From assembly GCA_037446115.1 (NCBI GenBank), contig JBBIJF010000032.1, positions 1-45,720 on the forward strand: a stretch of 45,720 nt of DNA. Reading direction: 5' to 3'. The notes below the pieces were generated by a model. That model saw only the letters and a list, made by a program, of their open reading frames with translations, was not told where the DNA came from and searched no databases. The stretch's first letter is position 1. Each line of letters begins with the position of its first letter. The position numbers and the translations under genes are program-made. Shown piece after piece: positions 1 to 9,138 of this stretch. This DNA is from JANWXD01 sp037446115. GTDB lineage: Bacteria > Acidobacteriota > Terriglobia > Bryobacterales > Bryobacteraceae.

Positions 1-206
1 GTCGTCCCGGCCGGCTTCTCCAAGACTGGCCCGTCAAGCCGCCTTCCGTCTTGCGCACCCCGCTGGGTGTCCGTCTGCGCGCACGTTCCTCGAAACGGGA
101 CACCCAGCGTGCGGCGATGTTTCGCCCACAAACCCCTCAGCAGAAGTGTCTCTTCGCTCACGCTGAGACCCGAAGCCCTCCCCTCCGAAGCCTCCTTCGG
201 CCCGCC
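1..206. other. Intergenic segment with two inverted repeats, no gene recognised
   Basis: I see no convincing gene here. A perfect 12-bp inverted repeat has arms at 61-72 (CGCTGGGTGTCC) and 98-109 (GGACACCCAGCG) around a 25-nt loop that itself contains the palindrome TGCGCGCA at 76-83. A second small hairpin, CCGAAG/CTTCGG at 185-200 with a 4-nt loop, lies just beyond the stop codon of the minus-strand deacetylase gene and could mark its 3' end. Neither hairpin is followed by a clear T-tract, so they are not typical intrinsic terminators. Confidence 0.4.
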
Positions 207-1127
207 TCAGCTCCGCTGGGCCGCCGCCACCGCCTCCCGCGCCGCCACGATCGTGTTCACATGAATCCGGACCGTGTCCTCCAGCCGGAACGCGTAGCCC
301 CCCGCCAGCGTCACCGCCACCGCCGCGCCCCGCCGCAGCGCCGCTTCCATCACCAGCCGGTCCCGTTCCTTGAGTCCCGCCGGCGTCAGCGCCAGCCCTC
401 CCAGTTGGTCCTGATAGTAAGGATCCGCACCCGCAACATAAACAACTAAGTTCGGACGGAAAGTTTCAAGAGCACTGAGATACCCCTCCCGCAGTTTCTC
501 TAAGTATTCATCATCCCCCGCCTGATCTGCTAAGTGTATGTCACAATCCGAAGGAGGTTTGACGGCGGGATAGTTATTATATTGATGAATGGACAGAGTA
601 AATACCTGCCGGTCTCCCGCGAAAATCGCGGCCGTGCCGTTGCCCTGATGCACGTCGCAGTCGGCCACCAGCGCCCGCTCGATCCGGCCCTCGCGCAGCA
701 GCCGCCGCACCGCCACCGCGATGTCGTTGATCGCGCAAAAACCCTCCCCGTGCCCCGCAAACGCATGGTGAAAGCCGCCCCCGATGTTGAACCCCAGCCC
801 GTCCCGCAGCGCCAGCCGGCAGGCCAGCGTCGTGCCCCCCGCCGCCAGCCAGAAGGCCTCCACCATCTGCCGCGAATAGGGAATCTCCAGCCGCAGCACC
901 TCCTCGAACGACAGCGTCCCCGTCTTCAGCTTGCGCACCCATTCGGCTTCGTGCACCAGCAGCACGTCTTCATCCGGCGCCGGCTCCGGCCGCACGAAAT
1001 CCTCTTCCCCTGCCAGCCCTTCCTCCAGCACGCGCTCGCGGATCAGCCGGTATTTCTGCGCCGGAAAGACATGATCTCCCAGATTCAGATCGTAACCTTC
1101 GTGATACACCAGACGGAACGGCAACAT
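207..1127 (-). CDS. Histone deacetylase family protein (arginase/deacetylase fold)
   Basis: A Zn-dependent amidohydrolase of the bacterial class-I-like histone deacetylase/acetoin-utilisation family, probably acting on acetylated lysine or small acetylamides in the cytoplasm; the substrate cannot be read from sequence. Numbering from the ATG at 1127 (306 aa), the catalytic His pair is H120-H121, the metal ligands are D158 and H160 in the D-V-H motif and D235 in G-A-D, and the transition-state Tyr is Y278 in L-A-G-G-Y. All expected residues are present. The length is normal for the short bacterial branch. A TTG at 1151 is in frame, but ATG 1127 has a GGAGG motif just upstream and begins where homologues usually do. 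The gene is divergent from the DNA ligase. Codons in roughly 415-600 are unusually AT-ending (three TTA, one ATA), unlike the rest of the gene. Confidence 0.9.
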   Translation of the reverse strand: MLPFRLVYHEGYDLNLGDHVFPAQKYRLIRERVLEEGLAGEEDFVRPEPAPDEDVLLVHEAEWVRKLKTGTLSFEEVLRLEIPYSRQMVEAFWLAAGGTTLACRLALRDGLGFNIGGGFHHAFAGHGEGFCAINDIAVAVRRLLREGRIERALVADCDVHQGNGTAAIFAGDRQVFTLSIHQYNNYPAVKPPSDCDIHLADQAGDDEYLEKLREGYLSALETFRPNLVVYVAGADPYYQDQLGGLALTPAGLKERDRLVMEAALRRGAAVAVTLAGGYAFRLEDTVRIHVNTIVAAREAVAAAQRS

Positions 1128-1141
1128 CAGCCTCCGCTCAA

Positions 1142-1164
1142 AGTCTAGCAACGTGAACTACGAT
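1142..1164. promoter_or_regulatory. Back-to-back -10-like hexamers for the deacetylase and ligase genes
   Basis: The two divergent genes are separated by only 46 bp between preferred starts. TAGACT on the minus strand (1147-1142) ends 14 nt before the deacetylase ATG. TACGAT on the plus strand (1159-1164) ends 9 nt before the ligase ATG at 1174. Convincing -35 boxes are not visible. If both hexamers are used, polymerase bound at one would occlude the other. Confidence 0.3.
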
Positions 1165-1173
1165 GAAGATAGC

Positions 1174-2793
1174 ATGCGGCGTTTCGCCGAGATTGCCGAC
1201 GCCGTGGCCTCCACTTCGAGCCGGAACGAAAAGATCCGCCTGTTGGGCGAATATCTTCGCTCGCTGGCGCCTGAGGAGGCCGCCCTCGCCGCAGTGTTCT
1301 TCACCGGCCGCCCCTTCCCGCGCTCCGAGGAGACCGTCACGGCCGCCGGCGGCGCACTGCTCTGGCAGGCCGTCGCCGACCTCTCCGGCGCGCCGCCCGA
1401 AGTTATGGCCGCAACCTACCGCAGCTACGGCGACCTCGGAGACGCCGCCGCCGAACTCTTAAGCGGCCGGCCGCCCGGCCCGGGCCTTTCGCTCGAACAG
1501 GCGGCCGCCGCCTTCCGCCGCCTCGCCCGCGAGCGGACACAGGCCGCCAAATTCGCACTCCTCACCGAACTGCTGGCCGCCGATACGCCGGCAGTGGCTC
1601 GCTACCTGATCAAGATTCTCACCGGCGACCTGCGCATCGGCCTCAAGGAAAGCCTCGTCGAGGAGGCCGTCGCCGCGGCCTTCGGCGGTCCCCCCGATGA
1701 GGTCCGCCGCGCCAACATGCTCACCGGCGACATCGCCGAAACCGTGCGCCTGGCCGCCTCCGGCGCCCTCGCCTCCGCGCGCCTGCGGCTGCTGCGCCCC
1801 GTCGGCTTCATGCTCGCAGCCGCGGCGGAATGCGCCGGGGATCTTGAAGCCGCCTTCCCCACAGGCGCCTTCGTCGAAGACAAGTACGACGGCGTGCGCG
1901 CGCAGGCCCACAAACAAGGCGCCGTCGTCAAGCTGTTTTCCCGCACACTCGACCAACTCGTCGAGTTCCCTGAACTGCTCCGGCCTCTGGCTTCGCTCCC
2001 CGGCGAGTGGGTGCTCGACGGCGAGGTCGTCGCCTGGCGCGATGACCGCCCGCTGCCCTTCACCGAACTCCAGCAGCGGCTCGGCCGGAAAGAAGCCGAC
2101 CTCTTCCTCCCCCTTGAAATCCCCGTGCGCTTCATCGCCTTCGACATCCTCCACCGCGACGGCCGGACGCTGCTCGACAGTCCCTTTGAACACCGCCGCC
2201 TGATTCTCGAAGACCTCCTGGCCGCCGCCCCGGACGGCGTGCATCTTGCCCCGCTGCGTCATGCCTCCGGCGCCGCCGCCTTCGAGCGGGAATTCGAGGC
2301 CGCCCTGGCGCGCGGCAACGAGGGCATCATGGCTAAAGCCCCCGGCGCGCCGTATACGCCCGGCCGCCGCGGCCGCCACTGGCTCAAACTCAAACGCCCC
2401 ATGGCCACGCTCGACGTCGTCGTCACCGCGGTCGAATACGGCCACGGCAAGCGCCGCGGCCTTCTGTCCGACTACACCTTCGCCGTCCGCGACGGTGCGC
2501 AACTGCGCAACATCGGCAAAGCCTACTCGGGGCTGACCGACGAGGAGATCCGCCGCCTCACCGACTACTTCCTCGAACACACCGTCGAGGACCAGGGCTT
2601 TCACCGCGTGGTCGAGCCCACGGTCGTCCTCGAGGTGGCCTTCAACAACATCCAGCGCTCCCGCCGCCACGACAGCGGCTACGCACTCCGCTTTCCCCGC
2701 ATCGTGCGCCTGCGCCCCGACAAGCCCCCGCACGAGATTGATACGCTCGAGCGCGTCGAGCAGCTCTACCGCACCCAGAGTGCGCGCACTTAG
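1174..2793 (+). CDS. lig: ATP-dependent DNA ligase
   Basis: Seals nicks in double-stranded DNA using ATP, via a lysyl-AMP intermediate. Numbered from ATG 1174 (539 aa), an N-terminal helical DNA-binding region fills about residues 1-190. The nucleotidyltransferase motif I is K-Y-D-G-V-R with the adenylated Lys at K237. Motif III is L-D-G-E-V-V, motif IV is E-G-I-M-A-K, motif V is W-L-K-L-K, and an OB-fold follows to the C-terminus. This is the archaeal/LIG1-like single-polypeptide type found in several bacterial phyla beside the NAD-dependent LigA, and is presumably a repair ligase. A GTG at 1153 is in frame but would leave almost no spacer to the divergent gene; homologues typically begin M-R-R-F-A. 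No ligase-associated helicase or exonuclease gene is adjacent. Confidence 0.93.
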   Translation: MRRFAEIADAVASTSSRNEKIRLLGEYLRSLAPEEAALAAVFFTGRPFPRSEETVTAAGGALLWQAVADLSGAPPEVMAATYRSYGDLGDAAAELLSGRPPGPGLSLEQAAAAFRRLARERTQAAKFALLTELLAADTPAVARYLIKILTGDLRIGLKESLVEEAVAAAFGGPPDEVRRANMLTGDIAETVRLAASGALASARLRLLRPVGFMLAAAAECAGDLEAAFPTGAFVEDKYDGVRAQAHKQGAVVKLFSRTLDQLVEFPELLRPLASLPGEWVLDGEVVAWRDDRPLPFTELQQRLGRKEADLFLPLEIPVRFIAFDILHRDGRTLLDSPFEHRRLILEDLLAAAPDGVHLAPLRHASGAAAFEREFEAALARGNEGIMAKAPGAPYTPGRRGRHWLKLKRPMATLDVVVTAVEYGHGKRRGLLSDYTFAVRDGAQLRNIGKAYSGLTDEEIRRLTDYFLEHTVEDQGFHRVVEPTVVLEVAFNNIQRSRRHDSGYALRFPRIVRLRPDKPPHEIDTLERVEQLYRTQSART

Positions 2794-2848
2794 TTTCGCG
2801 AAGGCTGCTGTTAACACTTGTATCCTGTAACCTTTTTGCCCGGCGAGT

Positions 2849-2854
2849 TATCAT
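2849..2854 (+). promoter_or_regulatory. -10-like hexamer TATCAT close to the YceI start codon
   Basis: TATCAT ends 9 nt before the ATG at 2864, and the intervening bases are pyrimidine-rich with no Shine-Dalgarno-like sequence. The transcript would carry only about 3 nt before the start codon. No good -35 box is seen at the usual spacing. Confidence 0.35.
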
Positions 2855-2863
2855 TTACTTCTT

Positions 2864-3457
2864 ATGCGAAAGACCGTACTTTGTCTGCTCCTGACCTCAG
2901 GCTGGGCCGTTGCCGAGCTCAAGCAATGGCGCATTGACCCGGCCCACTCCGCCGCCCACTTTTCCGTGCGGCACATGATGGTTTCCAACGTGCGCGGCCA
3001 CTTCGGCAAGATGTCCGGCACCGCCGCCTGGGATCCTGCCGATCCTTCCAAGGCCAGCGTCGAGGTGACGATTGACGTCAACTCCATCGATACGCGTGAG
3101 CCCAAACGCGACGCGCACCTGAAAAGCCCGGACTTCTTCGACGCGGCCAACCACCCCACCATGACCTTCAAGTCCAAACGCGTCGAGCCCGCCGGGCAAG
3201 GCCGCCTGCGCTTGATCGGCGATCTGACCATCCGCGGCGTAACGCGCGAGGTGGTCTTCGATGTGGAAGGGCCGTCTCAGGAGATTCCGGGGCCGCGCGG
3301 CGCCCGCATCGGGGCCACTGCCACTACCCGCATCAACCGTAAGGACTTCGGTATGACGTGGAATCGCACGCTGGACGCGGGCGGACTCGTCGTGGGCGAC
3401 GAAGTTCAGATCACGGTGGATGCGGAGCTGATCGAGGTCAAGCCTTCGGCAGGCTAG
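2864..3457 (+). CDS. YceI family periplasmic lipid-binding-like protein
   Basis: A 197-aa protein with an N-terminal signal peptide (about residues 1-18, cleavage near A-V-A/E-L) followed by one YceI domain. Typical family features are present: an opening W-x-I-D-P-A-H-S, the H-F-S-V-R-H-M stretch, N-S-I-D-T-R-E-P-K-R-D-A-H-L, the F-D-A-A-N-H-P motif and a late N-R-K-D-F-G-M-T-W-N stretch. Members form a lipocalin-like barrel that binds isoprenoid chains such as polyprenyl pyrophosphate or ubiquinone; the ligand here is unknown. The gene runs convergently towards gyrB with only 7 bp between the stop codons. It starts 70 bp after the ligase, with its own putative -10 element. Confidence 0.92.
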   Translation: MRKTVLCLLLTSGWAVAELKQWRIDPAHSAAHFSVRHMMVSNVRGHFGKMSGTAAWDPADPSKASVEVTIDVNSIDTREPKRDAHLKSPDFFDAANHPTMTFKSKRVEPAGQGRLRLIGDLTIRGVTREVVFDVEGPSQEIPGPRGARIGATATTRINRKDFGMTWNRTLDAGGLVVGDEVQITVDAELIEVKPSAG

Positions 3458-3464
3458 CCCCCGT

Positions 3465-5906
<2,442 letters not shown>

Positions 5907-5931
5907 ATTCCTCGATTCGTGATCCACCCGC

Positions 5932-7047
5932 TCAGATTTTCATCGGCATGACGATGTAGCGGTAGCTCGATGCCGCACTGTCGGCCGCGGGGCGCAGTTC
6001 TCCTGCGCTCTGGGCGTCCTTGAACTGGAGCCACACCTGGTCCTCTTCGAGCACGCGCAAAAAATCCAGCAGGTAATGCGCGTTGAACCCGATCTCGAAC
6101 TGCCCTCCGTCGTACTCCGCCGGCAGACTCTCTTCGCTTTCGCCCGTGTCCGACAGCGAGGAGTGGACCTTCAGCTCGCCCGGCGCCAGTTCGAGCCGGA
6201 TCGCGTGCGAGCGTTCGTCGGAAAACTGGGATACCCGCTCGATCGCAGCCTTCACCTCCTCGCGATCCAGGCGCACCGAATGAGGATGCTCCCGCGGCAG
6301 GACGCGCTCGAAGTCGGGAAAATTCGCGGCCAGCTTCCGGCTGATCAGCAGGCGCTCGCCAAAGCGAAAGAACAGGTGATTCTCGTCGGCCGCGAACTCG
6401 ACCCTCGCCTCCGGGCCCGATTCTTCCGCCAGCTTCAGGATCTCGCCCATCGCCTTGCGCGGAATCAGCGCCCGGTAATGAGCCCGGACGCCCGGCAGAT
6501 CCTGGCGCTGCTCCACAAACGCCAGCCGGTGGCCGTCGGTCGATACCATGGCCGCCGTACCCTCTCGCAGGATCAGCAGGGCACCGCTCAGCGTGAAGCG
6601 GGACTCCTCGGTCGAGATCGCGTAAATCGTCCTGACAATCATGCGCGCGAGCACGCCCGCCGGTATCTCCGCCAGCGGCTCCGGCATGGGAGGCAGCTCA
6701 GGAAAGCTCTCCCGCGACATGCCGGCGATGCGGGTGCGGGAGCGGCCGCAGACCAAGCTGGCCCACTGGTTCTCGAGAAACTTGACCTGGACATCCACGT
6801 CCGGAAGAAGGCGGACGTAGTCCAGAAGCTTCCTGGCGGGCACAGTGCCGGAACCGGGGCGGATCACCCGGGCGGCGCATGTGGAGCGAATCCCGAGCTC
6901 AAGATCCGTCGCCGTCAGCAGGAGCCTGTCCTGCGAGGCCTCCATCAGTACGTTGGACAGGATCGGGATCGTGGTCCGCTTCTCCACCACGCCCTGGCAG
7001 AGGCTCAGCTCCCGGACCAGATCCGCCTTGTTTACGCTGAATTCCAT
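5932..7047 (-). CDS. dnaN: DNA polymerase III beta subunit (sliding clamp)
   Basis: The ring-shaped clamp that tethers polymerase III and other partners to DNA. The 371-aa length and three-fold repeat are normal, and the protein starts M-E-F-S-V-N-K-A-D-L and ends Y-R-Y-I-V-M-P-M-K-I, the usual clamp C-terminus. ATG 7047 has a GGAG motif about 10 nt upstream. The gene is separated from dnaA by 228 bp, which is wide for a dnaA-dnaN pair, and has its own candidate promoter with a perfect TATAAT at 7139-7134. It is followed closely by gyrB. Confidence 0.97.
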   Translation of the reverse strand: MEFSVNKADLVRELSLCQGVVEKRTTIPILSNVLMEASQDRLLLTATDLELGIRSTCAARVIRPGSGTVPARKLLDYVRLLPDVDVQVKFLENQWASLVCGRSRTRIAGMSRESFPELPPMPEPLAEIPAGVLARMIVRTIYAISTEESRFTLSGALLILREGTAAMVSTDGHRLAFVEQRQDLPGVRAHYRALIPRKAMGEILKLAEESGPEARVEFAADENHLFFRFGERLLISRKLAANFPDFERVLPREHPHSVRLDREEVKAAIERVSQFSDERSHAIRLELAPGELKVHSSLSDTGESEESLPAEYDGGQFEIGFNAHYLLDFLRVLEEDQVWLQFKDAQSAGELRPAADSAASSYRYIVMPMKI

Positions 7048-7133
7048 GAAGTCAGGTCTCCGTAATGCTCAACTCCACCATAAAAGGGGATATCAGAATC
7101 ATAGAGCCTGTTGAAATGTTGGTTCCTCTCTAA

Positions 7134-7163
7134 ATTATAAGAAATTCATAGGGTTCCTTGCAC
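7134..7163 (-). promoter_or_regulatory. Candidate dnaN promoter in an AT-rich patch
   Basis: On the minus strand a perfect TATAAT (7139-7134) is preceded by the weak -35 GTGCAA (7163-7158, spacer 18). It lies in an AT-rich stretch at 7131-7150 that stands out from the GC-rich surroundings. The predicted transcript has a leader of about 80 nt before the dnaN ATG at 7047. The same AT-rich patch could also serve as an unwinding element. Confidence 0.45.
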
Positions 7164-7238
7164 GGGCTCCTTCGAGGAACGCATGGATCCGGGCCGCGCG
7201 CCGTGCCGCCGGCGCCGCCTCCACAACCCTGCCGCGAA

Positions 7239-7256
7239 TGTCCGTGTCCGTGTCCG
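7239..7256. repeat. Three tandem copies of TGTCCG between dnaA and dnaN
   Basis: TGTCCG occurs three times head to tail just downstream of the dnaA stop codon, reading as CGGACA on the coding strand of dnaA and dnaN. One further TGTCCG lies within the dyad upstream of dnaA near 8960. The function is unknown; this could be a protein-binding array or chance. Confidence 0.4.
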
Positions 7257-7275
7257 GTGGAAAAGTACGCAGCGC

Positions 7276-8607
7276 TCAGTGAATGGAGTCAATTAGCCTC
7301 TGGATGACCCTGTTAAGCTCCTGATCCTTCTCACGCAGGCGTTCGATTTTCTGAATGGCGTGGAGCACGGTCGTGTGGTGCTTCCCGCCGAAGGCCTTGC
7401 CGATGGCGGGCAACGACGCCTGTGTCAGCTCCCGGCATAGGTACATAGCAACTTGGCGGGGATAGGAAACCGCATGGGCGTTACTCTTCTGCTTCAGGTG
7501 GGAAGGTGTGAGTCCGAAGTGTTCGGAAACAGCGCGTTGTATGGCCTCAATAGTGACCTTGCGTTCCTGCGGGGGGTTCAGGTGGCGCAGGCAATGTTCA
7601 GCCAAGGCGAGTGTGATGGGCTTGCCGGAGACGGACGAGTAGAGAACGAGTTTGGCCACGGCGCCTTCCAACTCGCGCACGTTGGAGCGGACGCGGGTCG
7701 CGACGAAAATGCGGACATCTTCGGAGAGGGTGATGCCCTCGGCGCGGGCTTTCCAGTCGAGAATTGCCATTTTCGTCTCGAGGTCCGGCGGATGGAGGTC
7801 GGCGATGAGTCCCGACTCCAGGCGGGAGCGCAGCCGCTCGGTGAGTCCAGGGATGTCTCGCGGCGGAGCGTCGCTGGAGATGACGATCTGCTTGTGGCGA
7901 TCGTAGAGTTCGTTGAAGGTATGGAAAAACTCCTCCTGCGTGCGCTCCCTGCCGGCCAGCAGATGGATGTCGTCCACAAGGAGTACATCTGCGGTGCGGT
8001 AATGGCGGTGGAACTGTGACATGCGCTGCGTGCTGATGGAGTGGATCATTTCGTTCATGAAACGTTCGCTTGACGTATAGACCACCTTCAACCCGGGCTG
8101 ACGCTCACTGATATGCCTGCCGATTGCCTTGAGCAGGTGGGTCTTGCCGACGCCGGCGCGGCCGCAGATCACCAGGGGGTTGTAGGTCGTGCCCGGACCC
8201 ACCGCTACCGCCCAGGCGGCGGCCTGCGCGAAGCGGTTCGATGAGCCGACGACGAAGGTGTCGAAGCTCAAAGAGGGATGGAAGGAGTTGTTGGGTGAAT
8301 CGAGATCGGCTGTGACGGCCTCCGGCGCTTCGACGCCGGGTGGTCTCCGCTCGGAGAGGGGCAGCAGCTCGTAGTCAATCCGTCGGATCTTGAGCTGCAG
8401 TTCACGGATCGCTTCCTGGACGAGGGCACTGTACTCCTGTTCCAGCCAGGCCTTGGCCGCCTCGTTAGGCACAGCGATGCGCAGCGCACCGTTGCATTCC
8501 TCGCGGAGGATGGTATTGGCAACCCAATTTTGATAGCTCTCGCGGCTGAGACGAGCACTGAGGCGTTGCTTGATGAGGTCCCACGCGTTTGTGTTGACAG
8601 CAAGCAC
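7276..8607 (-). CDS. dnaA: Chromosomal replication initiator protein DnaA
   Basis: An AAA+ initiator that binds origin boxes and opens the duplex. The 443-aa product has domain I (about 1-80), a short linker, an AAA+ module with Walker A G-R-A-G-V-G-K-T (K155) and Walker B V-L-L-V-D-D (D212, D213), and the helix-turn-helix domain IV (about 350-443). Domain IV keeps P-R-Q (383-385) and H-T-T-V (411-414). However, the residue aligning with E. coli Asp433 is H410 (G-G-K-H-H-T-T-V instead of G-G-R-D-H-T-T-V), and the one aligning with Arg399 appears to be N376. Both are DNA-contacting positions in the E. coli structure. The start is GTG 8607, behind a strong AGGAGGAG. It leads the dnaA-dnaN-gyrB series. 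Confidence 0.97.
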   Translation of the reverse strand: MLAVNTNAWDLIKQRLSARLSRESYQNWVANTILREECNGALRIAVPNEAAKAWLEQEYSALVQEAIRELQLKIRRIDYELLPLSERRPPGVEAPEAVTADLDSPNNSFHPSLSFDTFVVGSSNRFAQAAAWAVAVGPGTTYNPLVICGRAGVGKTHLLKAIGRHISERQPGLKVVYTSSERFMNEMIHSISTQRMSQFHRHYRTADVLLVDDIHLLAGRERTQEEFFHTFNELYDRHKQIVISSDAPPRDIPGLTERLRSRLESGLIADLHPPDLETKMAILDWKARAEGITLSEDVRIFVATRVRSNVRELEGAVAKLVLYSSVSGKPITLALAEHCLRHLNPPQERKVTIEAIQRAVSEHFGLTPSHLKQKSNAHAVSYPRQVAMYLCRELTQASLPAIGKAFGGKHHTTVLHAIQKIERLREKDQELNRVIQRLIDSIH

Positions 8608-8910
8608 ACACTCCTCCTGTTGCCGCGCCCTTGGCGTTTTTCTGTGCTGGCGGGCGCCGTTTTCTCCTGTTGCAGCTGGTTGTTTGGGATCCGCGCTGGG
8701 GACCGGGCCGTTACCATCCCGGTGACCTCCAGCCCAGGCCGCAGCGGAAGATCAGCATAGCACAGGTGTCTAGCGGCGCTTCACCGTGAATGGCATGATT
8801 CTTTTGTGTTTCAAATCAATGAGTCACAGACGAAAAGAACATTGGCGCGGCGTCCTGGTATGTCGGCCCGAGGAGCTAAAACAAGGCTGGGAGGATGTGT
8901 CGGGGCCTTG

Positions 8911-8938
8911 AAACATATATATAAGTTTATGTTTTTTA
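8911..8938. repeat. AT-rich dyad upstream of dnaA (possible unwinding element)
   Basis: Arms AAACATA (8911-8917) and TATGTTT (8928-8934) surround a 10-nt AT-rich centre, followed by a run of T. All but three of the 28 bases are A or T, in an otherwise GC-rich region. It could be a duplex-unwinding element, an operator, or a weak terminator-like structure. Confidence 0.45.
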
Positions 8939-8943
8939 GGGAA

Positions 8944-9009
8944 GATACGGAGGCAGGCGTGTCCGTATCGAGTGACGAAACACACGAAAGCGGAGTCCGT
9001 CCGATACGG
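8944..9009. repeat. GATACGG repeats: an 8-bp inverted pair plus a third copy
   Basis: GATACGGA at 8944-8951 and its exact complement TCCGTATC at 8962-8969 form a dyad with a 10-nt spacer. A third GATACGG lies at 9003-9009, seven bases before the -35 box of the tRNA-Met promoter. The second and third copies share the extended core CGATACGG. This looks like a protein-binding site cluster. Confidence 0.45.
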
Positions 9010-9015
9010 CGTGAT

Positions 9016-9045
9016 TTGACAACGCCATGAGGACGGTCCTAGGCT
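9016..9045 (+). promoter_or_regulatory. Promoter of tRNA-Met
   Basis: A perfect -35 TTGACA (9016-9021) is followed after 18 bp by TAGGCT (9040-9045), a -10 form often seen at stable-RNA promoters of GC-rich bacteria. Transcription would begin at about 9052, some 7 nt before the mature tRNA 5' end. Confidence 0.65.
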
Positions 9046-9058
9046 GGTAGCAAGGGCA

Positions 9059-9134
9059 GCCGGCGTAGCTCAGAGGTTAGAGCGAGGGTCTCATAATCCC
9101 TAGGTCGCTGGTTCGACTCCAGCCGCCGGCACCA
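9059..9134 (+). tRNA. tRNA-Met (anticodon CAT)
   Basis: A complete cloverleaf: acceptor stem GCCGGCG/CGCCGGC, D-arm GCTC/GAGC, anticodon loop CTCATAA giving CAT, and T-stem GCTGG/CCAGC. The discriminator A and an encoded CCA end at 9134. The fully paired first acceptor base pair and the elongator-like loop favour elongator tRNA-Met over initiator. The anticodon stem has one T-T mismatch next to the loop. It is the only plus-strand gene between 3465 and 13640 and ends 4 bp from the parB stop codon. Confidence 0.93.
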
Positions 9135-9138
9135 GCCG

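Larger units (their letters stand above)
8608..9058. other. Gene-poor segment upstream of dnaA, candidate origin/regulatory region
   Basis: No gene is supported in these 451 bp. From dnaA outward it holds the dnaA ribosome-binding site, a GC-rich stretch, an AT-rich dyad at 8911-8934 (AAACATA/TATGTTT) ending in a T-tract, a second dyad at 8944-8969 (GATACGGA/TCCGTATC), a third GATACGG at 9003-9009, and the promoter of tRNA-Met. I could find no TTATNCACA-type DnaA box on either strand. Position beside dnaA and parB argues for an origin or dnaA control region, but the sequence alone does not prove it. Confidence 0.45.

Noticed and set aside
51..449. 132-codon plus-strand open frame at the window start
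   Set aside because: It is Arg/Pro-rich, overlaps the deacetylase gene antisense and has no motif.
7225..7270. GGTGGAAAA near the dnaA stop as a DnaA box
   Set aside because: It is a single imperfect match without a neighbouring copy or orientation pattern.
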